Source: Pinus tabuliformis | Taxonomy: Eukaryota > Streptophyta > Pinopsida > Pinales > Pinaceae | Direction: 5' to 3' | Length of the DNA: 64,000 nucleotides | NCBI GenBank assembly: GCA_031772625.1 | Contig: CM062817.1 | Coordinates: forward strand, 890,926,184 to 890,990,183 | Shown here: piece by piece, positions 1-11,007 of the stretch | How the letters are laid out: every line of letters starts with the position of its first letter | Numbering within the stretch: the first letter of the stretch is position 1 | Program-made: the position numbers and the translations under genes | The notes under the pieces: generated by a model | What the model saw: the letters and a program-made list of their open reading frames with translations, nothing else | Told to the model about the DNA's origin: nothing | Database searches by the model: none

Positions 1-29
1 TGATTGAAGTTTATAGAGCATATGTCTAT

Positions 30-2046
30 AATATTCTCTTTCAAATACGTGATTCTCATGTTCTCTTAACAATTGTCCAAAGAGGCTCTCGAGAGATGGA
101 GTTGGGCTTTGGAAATCTAGTAGTAGATGACATCTTTTATGTCCCAAGTTATGATATGGATGGCTTATTTGTTTCTCAGGGTAACCCTATTTTAGGTGTT
201 CATGTATACCTTTATTCAAATGATGTCCATGAGGTGAAGTGCCCTCAAAGAAGCTCCTTAGCCAAATCAAGCACTTTGTCATGCAATATCTGATGCATAT
301 GGGAAATTTGCTTTTAATTTTATTCCATGTGGAAAATAAAGGTCGTTGTCATTCTACAAGGGTGAGAATACAATATTTGACGTTTCACTTCCATCTATAG
401 AGGTTCTTGTTGAGAACAGTCATGTTAATATATCTCAGCCATTTCAGGTCATAGGTTTCTCAGTTGAAGGACTTGTGGTGACTTCTGAAGGAGTCTGTTT
501 TGAAGGTGTTAAGATATTAGTTGATAGATGAGAAAGAGCTACAACAAATGTCCAGGGATATTACAAACTTGATCATGGAACATCAACATGCTACACAATC
601 AAGGTTGAGAAGGATCACTTCGAGTTTAGTAGTTTGGAGAATTTCATGGTTGTGCCAAACATGGATTCAATCCCAATGATAGAAGCAACAAATTATAATA
701 TTTTTGGTTCCCTAAAATTATTGACAAATGGCTATTATGGCAAGTGTCAAGTTGGCTTGACACATGGGCCAGAGAATGTTAAGCCTCAACTAAAGAGGGT
801 TGATGATATGGGAAACTTCTGCTTCGAGGTTCAACCATGTTAATATCGAATATCCCCACTGACCACAATAATAGAACGTGATTTTGGTCTTCAATTTTCA
901 CCATCACATATTGATGTGACAGTAACTAGACTAATGTTTGGCATTGAACTTATAAAGGCTCTTGTTGATATCCGTGGATTGGTGATATTTAAGGAAGGAT
1001 GTGATTCCTTGGTTTCTATATCACTTACTTCTCTGGATGTTAAACTCTAGGTTTACAGAAGCTTAACTCTTTAAGTTTAACAAATCAGAGAAGTGACTTC
1101 ATATTTGAGAAAGTCCTACCTGGTGCATTGCATCTTGAGGTAAAACTTGGACCTTCATCTGATTTGTTAGATTGGGATGATGGCTGGTGTTGGGAGAGAA
1201 AGGTTATTAATGTCAATGGTGGTGTTTCTAAGCATTCAGAGATAGTGTTTATCCAAAAATTCTATTGGTTGCGTATTATGTCTACTCATCCTGTGGCTTC
1301 TTACATCATACAACCAAACAAAGAACCAATGAAGTGGTTGATTGATAAAGGATGGTAGCAAATTTGCTTAGAAGCTTCTTGTGTGCACATTCTTCATTTC
1401 TTGAACTCATGCATTTTCTTTGGAATGTCTTCATTAGAATTCAATATATTGAATCATAAGCCTATATATTTGACTGGTGAAAAATATCCACTGAGTGGTG
1501 AAATACATGTTGATTCAAGTTCTTATCCCAATGCACATGAGTTGTCTCAAAGCATTGTTGTACACATATGACAAAAGGAGGGTGCATTTATAGATATGAT
1601 CAATAATGTCAAACTTGTTTCAAGTGCTCATGGACCAAGCAACATTTTTTTATATAAGTACACTCACTGGGCCAATCTTGAAGATGAAATGGTCTTTGTT
1701 CTGAGAGATAAAAGGAATGCTAGTGAGAAAATTAGTTTTGCAAAGGTATTGTTAATCGAAGAAGTCGGCACGTTGTTGTTAAAACTAATGGGTGCCAACC
1801 TGATATTCCTTCTTTTGTGGGGTGCCTAGGAAAGTACATTCAGGTTCAATGCGGCCAGCAATCCAAAATGTTGACATTAAAATAATTGCTCAAAATGACA
1901 GTAGCAATGGTCTTCTGAAAAAAGGTGACTTTCTTCTTCAAACTTCGACAGGATCAGATGGTCTGTTTTTGGGTGGTCCTTTATATGATGATACTGAGTA
2001 CTATGTTGAATCTTCCAAGGGATATCATTTAAAAACACCTGCATAG
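30..2046 (+). pseudogene. NOMO (nodal modulator / pM5-like) pseudogene, no introns visible
   Basis: NOMO proteins are ER-membrane proteins with a long lumenal chain of carbohydrate-binding-like (prealbumin/CNA-B-like) beta-sandwich repeats. The translated pieces follow plant NOMO in order: FGNLVVDDIFYVPSYD and QGNPILGVHVYLYS near 100-220, YKGENTIFDVSLPS near 355, LTHGPENVKPQLK near 760, DDGWCWERKVINV near 1160, LHFLNSCIFFG near 1390, LKKGDFLLQT and GGPLYDD near 1915-1990. Homology runs for 2 kb without intron-like gaps. It is split among frames by several stops and frameshifts, so it is a dead copy. Lack of introns suggests a processed retrocopy, but the 5' end is off or near the window edge, so no flanking duplication or tail can be checked. 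Similarity fades after about 2046, well before the usual C terminus. Family call is confident; the processed origin is inference. Confidence 0.85.
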
Positions 2047-2329
2047 GACCCCTTTTTAAGCTTAGTTGTATGCTCATCCAATTGATCGAACGCCCCACTC
2101 GACTATCCAAACCATAAAGAATATTTGATTGCCAGTATTCAACCTTATGTGCATTCCCTGCATTTGTGGTCCTTAGTAGAGGAATCACTGAATTTGCATC
2201 AAACAACCACTAGATATGGAAAAAACCTCTTGAATTGCATTTCTTCAAACTACAACCATTTAAGTCTGGATCTTACTATTACTTTCAATGCTTTATAATG
2301 AAACCAGTGTAAATGCAGGTTGTATGTGG

Positions 2330-2790
2330 ATAAAATATAAGTCACTATAAATGCAGGTGTATGTGGATGTAGGGGCATACATGATAAAATATTTGAGAGT
2401 GAATGGGATACTGTTTCAAGAGATTTCATGCTCTATCTTGAGACTCAATATGCAACGTGGAAGTAATTTGATCGTACTAGAAATGGACTCATATCCCGAT
2501 AATGCATATAATTTCTTTTTGGACATATTGATTGAGATGATGGGGAGCTTTAAATCACTAAAGGAGCTAGTCATATGTGTTGTGCCTTTGCCTAAAGAAA
2601 TATGTGTCTTCTCAATTTGTTGTTCGAGAGGCTTCCTAATCTCCAATGCTTGTTAATGGGTGACAACTTTATCTTGGTAAAAACAGAATTTCTGCTTTTC
2701 TTTTACATGTGCAACGAACAACATGTTTCAATGTTTAAGAATGTTTGCATTTGCTACTTAGTTGTCAAGTATAGCATAAAATAAAATTAT
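2330..2790 (+). pseudogene. Possible leucine-rich-repeat remnant
   Basis: Short open frames here read as a stretch with leucines spaced as in plant NB-LRR proteins, for example SFKSLKELVIC followed by LPKEI, then in another frame FERLPNLQCLLMGDN. No NB-ARC motifs (P-loop, kinase-2, GLPL) are visible nearby, and the frame is broken. It may be a fragment of a resistance-type gene or a chance resemblance. The surrounding 2046-3399 shows no other gene-like feature; it is AT-rich and ends at the insertion site of the giant LTR element. Confidence 0.25.
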
Positions 2791-4731
2791 ACAAAGCATA
2801 TATTGGTGTAGCTTAGGTTGACTATTATGTTTTGGTTCATTATTATATCTAGTTTTCAGATTCAATACATCCAATAGATATGAAACAAAACTAAGTAACA
2901 ACTTTGTTTCATATCTATTCCTTAATGAAAATATACACTACCTAAATTAAAAAAGTTAGCCTACTATAAGATCTGAAAATACCCTAAAATTTTTCCATTT
3001 TTTTTTTCCATGATGTTCATAATGAATATTTATGTCTTTTACCTCGTAAATGAGTGCAGAGTTGGCTTATTCTGGTTTTGAAATGCAATGCAGGAACTTT
3101 CAAAATATCCCATACCTCGACGTCTCAGATCCCCACTCTCTCATCTCCATATATATAGGTTTATGTAGACATAACTGAATTTCATGATAGGGAAATCAAT
3201 GTATTAGGTTGCTTTCTTCAGAGCACCCTTGCTCTAGAGATGATAGAACTTCGTTTAATTGATGACTTGAATTATGACGATCCATGATATGTAATTTTTT
3301 GGAGGAAGTGATGTATTTGAATAGAGTTTCAAAGCAAGAAAGGATATTAGTATGAGAATATTCTTTTTAAATACACACTTCAAAATATTTAAACCGTTGA
3401 CCAGTGTTAGCTACCTATACCAATAGGTTTCATATTTCATGATTGGCAAGGAAAGGTCCAAATATGGTCTGCTTTGATGATGCAAAGATCACATATTTCC
3501 AAAAGAATACAATCTGTGCTTAGAGCTTGATGTGGACTCAATTTTGATGGATGGTCCAACAGTCTAATCTGGATCATGCCATGTTTTAAATTTTCAGTTG
3601 TAGAATAGAGAAAGAAGTCTGTCCAAACTGTGTAATCTTGGCAGACAAGTAGTTTAGGTAGAGAAGAAAGGCTCCCAACTGCTTAATCTGGGACCTTGGA
3701 GGAAATAAGGGTAGAAGTAGATAGAAAAACAAAAGAAAAAAGCCAAAGAAAAGAAAAGGCAGATAAGGGTCTGCAAGTCCAAGTGCACCCTCCAAGAAGA
3801 AACAAAAAATGCTAGGCAAGTAGATGGGTAGGCAGTTGGGGTTGCAGAAATGTCACTCCCTACAGTTGAAGATATGTTAGCCTTGTTCACAAAGCAAAAT
3901 CAATGAAGTGAGAAGGTGTTCTTCTCCATCAGGTTGCAGCAAGCAAAGAAGCATGTCTAACTTCCCAATTTTCCCCTCTCCATTCATTACTAACATCCCC
4001 TCATCAGTTGATATTCATGAAAGAATTGGTGGTTTTTAGTGGTTCTTAGTCCTATTAGAAGCCACATTTCTTGTCTAAAACTCTTTTCATTTTGATCTAC
4101 TCCTTAAGCTAAGTTATTTTCAAATAAACTTAGTGTTATCTCCCCTCATCCACTCCTTTCATCCATATTAACCCTAACTCTATTATATAATTCCCCTATG
4201 ATTCCCTTTCCCCTAGTATTATAACACCATGGTGTATAAACCCCAAGCATTGTATAAATATCCCTCCCCTTGGCATTATAGCCAATAAATCCTCTGTCAG
4301 GGATCAAATTGGCATCTGGTCACTTTGACGAACCTAAGTCTAACCCCCTCCCCTCTTCTGAATTCATTTGGCCCCTTAAAACCCTCATTTGCCAAAGAAA
4401 GCCTTATAAAAGACCTTGTTCTACCTATACCCACTTTAATTTGCAAAAATAAAAAAAAACCCACTTTTCTCATTTATCCAAAGTATGGGCGCCTTGTTAT
4501 TTTTATATTAAAGGGCATTGAAAAACCTTTATAAATCCGCCTATACCAAGAGGTCTCCGCCAAACACAGATCCCGAAATAAATATTAAAATAACCCCCGC
4601 CCCCTTCCGTAATGTCCGATCATTTCACTAACCCGACAACTGTCGGATCAGACCCCTTTGATCCGACAGTCCTCATTCATATCGGAGCGGCCCCGACGTC
4701 CGACAGATACCTTCCGATATCTGTCAGAGGG

Positions 4732-5055
4732 TGACGTCAGGCCTCCGCCACGCGTCGTCCCCACAGCTTATCGGAGGTACGCCTGACAAATCCCTCTTCC
4801 GTATCATAAGCGGTGCGATGAGAAACCGCTAACCGCTCCTGGTTTTCGGTTGACCCGCCCAGCCAACGTCACCACCACGTCATACCCACGTCAGTGCCAC
4901 CCTGCCGTCGCGTCAGCCCCTTCGTCCGCCCCCGCGCTGATATGTCTGCCACCTCATCATATCCGTGGACCAATCACAACCTGCCACCTCACCCGATGAC
5001 GTCATGCTGACGTCATCCGACCTTGACCCCACCTGATGACGTCATGCTGACGTCA
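4732..5055 (+). promoter_or_regulatory. CRE/bZIP-type palindrome cluster in the 5' LTR
   Basis: The palindrome TGACGTCA, a binding site type for plant bZIP (TGA/ACGT-core) factors, occurs at 4732, 4997, 5008, 5037 and 5048. The last four form two pairs within a tandemly repeated 40-bp unit (about 4995-5074). The stretch is clearly richer in GC and CpG than its surroundings, and lies about 210 bp upstream of TATAAA at 5265. A regulatory role is inferred from motif density and position only. Confidence 0.5.
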
Positions 5056-5264
5056 TCCAAAAAACGCGCCAATATGCCAAAAATCCATATTTAGGCCAAT
5101 TTTCGCATTTTTTTATACTTTTTGCCGCAAGAGCTGTTGCTTTCTCTGCATGATTTTACGTCCAAATTTGCACCACCTTTGCTGAAATCAATTCGGGGAC
5201 CTCCGGCGCGCCATTTCTACAGTCATTCGTGACCACTGCTTGCTGTTTACCAGGTATTTTCCCT

Positions 5265-5270
5265 TATAAA
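5265..5270 (+). promoter_or_regulatory. Candidate TATA box upstream of the LTR-borne coding region
   Basis: TATAAA lies 394 bp before the ATG at 5659 and about 210 bp after the TGACGTCA pairs. It is one of three TATA-like candidates in the LTR; the others are TATAAATA at 4253 and TATATATT at 9793. The matching site in the other LTR is at 19211. Which of them drives genomic RNA is unknown. Confidence 0.35.
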
Positions 5271-5658
5271 TCCTTCATACGCCTACTTTGTCTGTGAATT
5301 CCCTCAACAGAGCTTAGAAGACAAAAAACTTGTAAATTCACCGGCAAAATCTCTGTGCCTAGCCCCCATTTACAACTATAAGCTCGAAAAGCACCAGCCG
5401 AGCCTTGTTTGCCCACATTTTCACAAAAAACTGGACTCTGTTCGCGCAATCGCGAAACAACTTACTCAAACTGTACCTACCTGTTAAAAAAGACAGATTG
5501 AGACCACACATTGGTCTTATTTGCACTTCAAACATTATTTCAATTGCTGCAGCTGTTTCACTCACCCTCTGTTCCATACAATTCACATTTTTCCATTGAA
5601 GAAAAACTCTTTTGTGTTGCTCTGCATAGCAACTCGATCCATAATCTCAGGAGAAATC

Positions 5659-8600
5659 ATGGATCCACCAGTAGCTCCTATAGCGTTGAACGTTGCTCCA
5701 TTGAATGCCCCTCAGAGGCAATTGGAATGGCAGTCTCTGGCAGACATGGACTATCAGATTTCAGAGGAAATGCTGATGAGGACTAAGTTCCACATCCACC
5801 TGCTCAATGAATTGAAGGCCAAGCATGAGGCTGGAACAGATGTGCTGGGCATATGGGACTCATTCCTCCCTATTTTTAAGCTCCCTCAGGTTAGACAATT
5901 CCCTGATTTGATCCATCTGTGTGCTGAAAACTATAACCCCACTCAAAGGGCAGTTCTTGACCCTTCAGGATCAGCTGTGTTTTATGTCACCCCAGAAGCT
6001 ATCAAGGATATGCTCTGCTTCAGGACTGAGAAGAAACTGGTCCCTCTATCACTTGTAGACCTGATAAATCAAGGAGCCAGAATGACAGATGCTCAGGTCA
6101 CCAAATTAAACCAGCTATACATTGACTCTGACTCTGTGAAGTATCCTCCTATCAATCAAGTATACCTCAACCAACTGGGCAGAGATCTGGCAGACATGAT
6201 TAGTCCCATTTTGGGCTACAACTCAATTGAGTTTGTTGATCAAACTGTGCTGGTAATCATGCTCATGTTTGCTCCTGGCAAGTCTCCCATCTGCTATGAC
6301 TATGCCACCTATATAGCAGACAAAATACATGAGCAACTAATGAACCTGGCAAGAGAAAGAGTGTTCAGATATACCTCTTACATTTACCATTTGATCTTAT
6401 ATCATCAACATCAGAAATTCTCTTTTCCAATCAAAAGAGAGGATGCCCAAGGCAATCCAAGATCAGTGGTCTATTGGTCCTCTGTTTTCCGCTGTAGATT
6501 TGAGTCTCCTTATACTTATTGTGAGTTCATAGATCAGTTCATCCACCCAGCTACGTCAATGATGATGGGTTCACCTCCTCCGAGGCTCACAGATGAAATG
6601 CAAAGGATCCTGCAGTTATCCAAATCATACAGCATTAGGGACTGGTACTTTTACCAGAACCACACCATCATCAGGATATATGGGTGTGAATTGCCTCCCT
6701 ACAGACTGCCCAAATATGTGCCTATGAGGCTATTTGCCCTAGAATACTTCAGACAGTTTGTCAATGTTGATGTGCTTCACTTTTCAGGCAAAGGCAAGAA
6801 AGCACAGTTGAAAGTCAGGAACCAACTTGGCCACTTTGTCTATAACCAGAGGGAGGAAGGTTGGAGAGAAGTAGACAGGATGCTTGAGTCCCTTGGCCTT
6901 CAAACCAGTTTCCTCTGGAAACCTTATGACCCCAACCACTTCATCACTTTGAGAAGGCTCAAATATAAGCTATCTGGCTATGATCATGTAAAGATCCCTC
7001 ACATTGAAAAACATGCAAACCAAGCAAAATGGAGGAGAGGAACCCTAGAAGAGCCGGTTACACAAGAGGAGCTGAATCAAAGAGCGGTGAGGAATCTAAA
7101 AAAGATGGCTGACCTTGAATTTTGTTCACAGGTGTTCTCCCTTCCAAGCACACAAGTGGGAGCAGTTGCATCCTCCTCGACTGCAAATCAGCAAGCTCCC
7201 AAAGCCACTGAAAATATATCTAGCAAGGGCAAGGAAAAGGAAATGGAGACTGAACAGCCACCTCATGACAAGGTGCAGCAACAGCAGCAGTAGGTAGAAC
7301 AACAACAACAACAGGAATTGCAGCAAGAAGAAGGGCAGCATGACAAAGAGCATCCCCCACAGCAAGAAGGGGCAGTTGAAGCCCCAATTTTTACAGAACA
7401 GCAGGCACAAAATACGGTGCCTCCTAGGCAAGAAACATCAGTTGATGCATCAATCCTCCAAACTCCACAAAAGGAGGATACTAGCAAAAAAAGGGACAGA
7501 GAGTCTCCCTTGACCACATCAGAAAGTCATGGTGAGAAAAGACAGAGATTGAACCCTTTCTCTGATGAGGAAATGCCAACAGGGCAGTCTCTGGGCATGG
7601 GCCCACCTAGCAGGGAAGCATCTGCAAGTTCCTTCCAAGAGGAACAGAACCGAACTGTGGGAGGAGAAGTCAGCTCCTCTAGCCAGCAGAGAGAGGGTGA
7701 ACTGAGTATTAAACAACAATTCATAGACATAAAGAAAAGAAATGAGCCCATAAAAATACAGCTCTACAATCATTTGCTGAAGATGGCTCCCACTAACCAG
7801 CAAAGACTGATGTCTGCTTTTGATGTTAGTGAAGGCAAAATGATCATGAGTCATTTCTTGCCAGCTGTAGCACAGCCCCAGTCTCATGCAGATTATATAA
7901 GGACCAATCTTGAGGTCCTTGCCAAAGACATCCACCCAATGGATAAAATTGAGTTGCACAAACAAACAGGTGAGATGGTCTATGCCTCCTTGGCAGACAA
8001 AACATTGGACAATTATAGGCTGGAAAATAGCCTTAATAATACTACTGCCCAACTTGAATTGGAAAGGGCATCCTCACAAGCTAAGGACAATAGAATAAGG
8101 TCCTTAGAAGATATAATTATTGAGATTGGGCATGATCCCAAAGATATCAAGGGCATACAGGAAATATTGAAGTTAAGGGATGCAGACATGGCTGCTTTGA
8201 AGAAAAAGATCAAAATGCCAGCCACCATTCACCCTCAAACAGATGAGGTTGCCCAACAGAGGCATGATCAAGAGGCCTCAACCTTGCTGGTGTCTCTATA
8301 TAAGCAGTTAATCCAGACACAAGAAAAGCTGGGAGAATCAGAGGCTGCACAGGCAGCATTACAGGCAACTTTGAAGCAAAGAGAAGAAGGTCAGACCTCC
8401 CAGCCTCCTCCTGAAGTAATAAACCTGGAGGAAACTGCTCCAACTACTGTTCCTCCTCCTCAACAAACAGAACAGGCAGCAACATCCACCTCAGCAGCAC
8501 CACCAGCAACAGAGCAGGCCCCAAGCCTGGACATGCAAAAGCTGAGGAATGAGATCCAAGCCCTGGAAGCTCAAATGACAGAGATGAATGAGACCAGGGA

Positions 8601-9405
8601 TAAATTGGCCAAAGTGAATGATAGATATGACAAATCCAAGCAGTCTGTGGCAGAAAAGGGCAGGGAGATAAAAGCCCTCAAAGACAGGATCAAAGAGCTA
8701 GAGAATGAGCTCAAATTAGATAAGGTTGTGGCTGAGCTTAAAATAGTGTTGTGGGCTAACATTGGTCAATCTATTAATGACCAATGGCAATATATTGAAA
8801 CAATCCATGAGCAGTTAGAGCTCATTCCAAAAGCACAGACTGAAATTCAAAGATCAAGAGCTGCTCTAAGCAACATGCCTGAAATAACCACCAGGATGAT
8901 TAATGTGCTTAACAATAGAACAAGTACTCAGTTGGCTGCCATGGGAATTTCAAATAGAACTGAGCACATTCAGTTAATCAAGAGGGTTCTCACACTGAGA
9001 AACTTGGTGCAGACATTAGAGAGAAGAACCCAGGACATGCAGACTGAGGTAAACAGGTTTTTGGAGAAGTTTCAGGTATTGGAAAACAGAGGGCTCCCTA
9101 GCTTACTGAACAGCGCAGGGAGACTGTTCACTCATGAGCAGTATGCCAAAAGGGTTAATGCATTTGCTACAAGTCAGATCAATGAGAAGCCCAGCACATC
9201 AGAGGAAACAGGGCCAGCCACAGGACAGACTCTCTACAATAGAGTAGAGAGTTTATTTTTTATAATGAATGAAATCAAACACCTGTTTGAGGTGCCTCCC
9301 AATTTTTACAAATATACAGAGGCAGAAGAGACTATGGATGCAATTCTTAGGCATCAACTACCTACACTAGAATGGTGGACTAAGGCCATACAGATGATTT
9401 TATAA
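5659..9405 (+). pseudogene. LTR-borne coding region (about 1,250 codons), 5' LTR copy
   Basis: Starts at an ATG beginning MDPPVAPIALNV and ends at the same point as its partner in the 3' LTR. The first 530 or so residues look globular (LPQVRQFPDLIHLCAENY, KSPICYDYATYIADKIHE, SMMMGSPPPRLTDEMQR) and match no enzyme motif I know. A Q/E/P-rich low-complexity linker follows. The last 500 residues are rich in heptad-like K/E/L/Q stretches (ALEAQMTEMNETRDKLAKV) and predict a coiled coil. No signal peptide or membrane segment is evident. It has about one break. Extra reading frames of unknown function lie between 5' LTR and gag in Ogre-type Tat elements; equating this one with those is inference. Confidence 0.75.
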
Positions 9406-9792
9406 ACAGGAGGCCATTCTATAAATTTTGTTCATGAAAAATACAATTTGTCATACACAGGACAGTTTAAAAGAATCAGCATGCATTAAAGATGAAGGCT
9501 AAGCCACCTCAGCAGAAACTAACAGCCAACAAAGCAAGGTGAGAAGCTACAGGTGTCCAGGCCGAGAAAGCTACAGCAGAGCAGCTCCAAAAGCGTATTT
9601 TTCAGCGTTAATGCAGATCACTCCAACCGACTCAGTGGCCTCCTAAGGCCAAAATATATTCTGACAAGCATAAAGATGCATTTACTTTGTATTCAATGAT
9701 GTAATAACTTTATTATCAAATATCTTGAAAAGTTGGTGAACGTATTCATTTCTGAGATAACTTAGCACTCAGATATTTTGTATAACCGATGG

Positions 9793-9883
9793 TATATATT
9801 TGCCCCTCGCACAAGCTTGAGGGGTTGTTGTTGATTTCTCTTGAAGAAGTTCTTATGCTGTAATCATTTCAGAGTTTAATAAA
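9793..9883 (+). promoter_or_regulatory. Candidate TATA box and polyadenylation signal at the end of the LTR coding region
   Basis: TATATATT at 9793 is followed 85 bp later by AATAAA at 9878, a spacing common for the U3/R part of plant LTRs. The same pair is at 23739 and 23824 in the other LTR. A similar TATA-then-AATAAA arrangement follows the coding remnant of the decayed family (TTATAAATA near 48895, AATAAA near 49093). If this is the main promoter, the coding region sits in U3. Confidence 0.45.
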
Positions 9884-10658
9884 GAAAGTGATGGAATTTC
9901 TTGGAGTTCTGAAGTGTTGAATGCGTTCTGGTGTCTGTTGAAAACTGCAGGATTCCTGTGTACTTCACAATACAATAAGTTTCTGTAACTCTCTTTGTTA
10001 TGTGTTTCAATCTTTTACAATCCATATATGTTTCTAATTTCTAAGTGTTTAACAACAAAGAAAAAGAATAACCTTCAGGACTTATTCATGCAATACCCTG
10101 AGTTCAATCTGTGTTGTTAATAAATGTTTTCTTCAGCTATAATCTTGATAAGTGTAATTCTTAATTGCTGCACTTTCAGAATATATCTTTCACAGTGACC
10201 TTTGTTTCAGGAATTCAAGTTTGCTCCTGAGCAACATGTTTCACTTTCACATCACCAGCTTAATGGAGAATTCTTAAATGCTTTCTGTTGGCTGACCATA
10301 CATCACCATTTAAGTTTAAATTTTGTTTGTTTGAGATACTCAATAGGCCCTGCAGTCTGAACATCATCACTCCAGCATTTCAAAACATTTCACAGCACTA
10401 GACTCCATTGCCCAATGATATACTACTACCTGAACACTACACCTTAAGCACTGAAAGAAGTCCTTCAACCAAAACACAAACCAAAAACCTGAGCCTAATA
10501 GCTAGCCTAAAAACACTATCAAAACAGAGACAAATCATAAAGAGAGAGCCCTCTCTGATTACAGTTTGGCTAGAAACTGTGATCCAAAGATTGGTTAGTG
10601 GTTACCCCGGCCGTATTCCCTTGGGAGTCATAGGGAACAACCTGGGTGTTAACATAAT

Positions 10659-10677
10659 TGGCGACTCCGCTGGGGAC
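10659..10677 (+). promoter_or_regulatory. Primer-binding site of the Tat element
   Basis: TGGCGACTCCGCTGGGGAC starts 5 bases after the LTR end. It closely resembles the PBS of Ogre/Tat elements, described as complementary to the 3' end of a tRNA-Arg. The tRNA assignment is from memory; the position and the TGG start are seen directly. Confidence 0.75.
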
Positions 10678-11007
10678 TTCCTCAAGACTTTCTAATTTCT
10701 GTTTATCTCTTGAAAGCTGCTCATTCCCTTTGCTGCTAGCTTTGGAAAATATACAGTAAGTTCAAATCTTGTCTGGTCTCTGTAGACACAAAAATATCCT
10801 GCAAAATACCAAAAAGAAGTTTAGAAACTGGCTCCTAAAAGGAAAACCATACATACTAGGTCAAACCCTGACCCAGAGCCACCAGCTGTTTTTGAAAATC
10901 CTAATATAATCCCTACGTTCATCAGGAAGCAGCAGGGACAGCAAACTCTGGCTGACTCAACCCTTGAAACAGGTTATCTAAACCTTGTTCCAACCCCAAT
11001 CAAGGTT

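Larger units (their letters stand above)
3405..10654 (+). repeat. 5' LTR of the Tat element (7,250 bp)
   Basis: Starts TG and ends CA, next to the target-site duplication on the left and the PBS on the right. From left to right it holds an 1,100-bp AT-rich part with a TATAAATA at 4253; a GC-richer stretch 4550-5080 with several TGACGTCA palindromes; TATAAA at 5265; a coding region 5659-9405; TATATATT at 9793; AATAAA at 9878; and a 770-bp tail. It is 38 bp longer than its partner, mainly because one 40-bp CRE-bearing unit is present twice here. Confidence 0.93.

Noticed and set aside
7126-7517. Minus-strand open frames rich in cysteine and leucine opposite the LTR coding region (also 21072-21463)
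   Set aside because: They are antisense shadows of the CAG/CAA polyglutamine linker; the Cys and Leu runs come from CTG/TTG repeats.
7519-8052. 177-codon minus-strand frame inside the LTR (and its partner near 21495-21998)
   Set aside because: Fully antisense to the coiled-coil part of the long plus-strand frame, with no independent signal.
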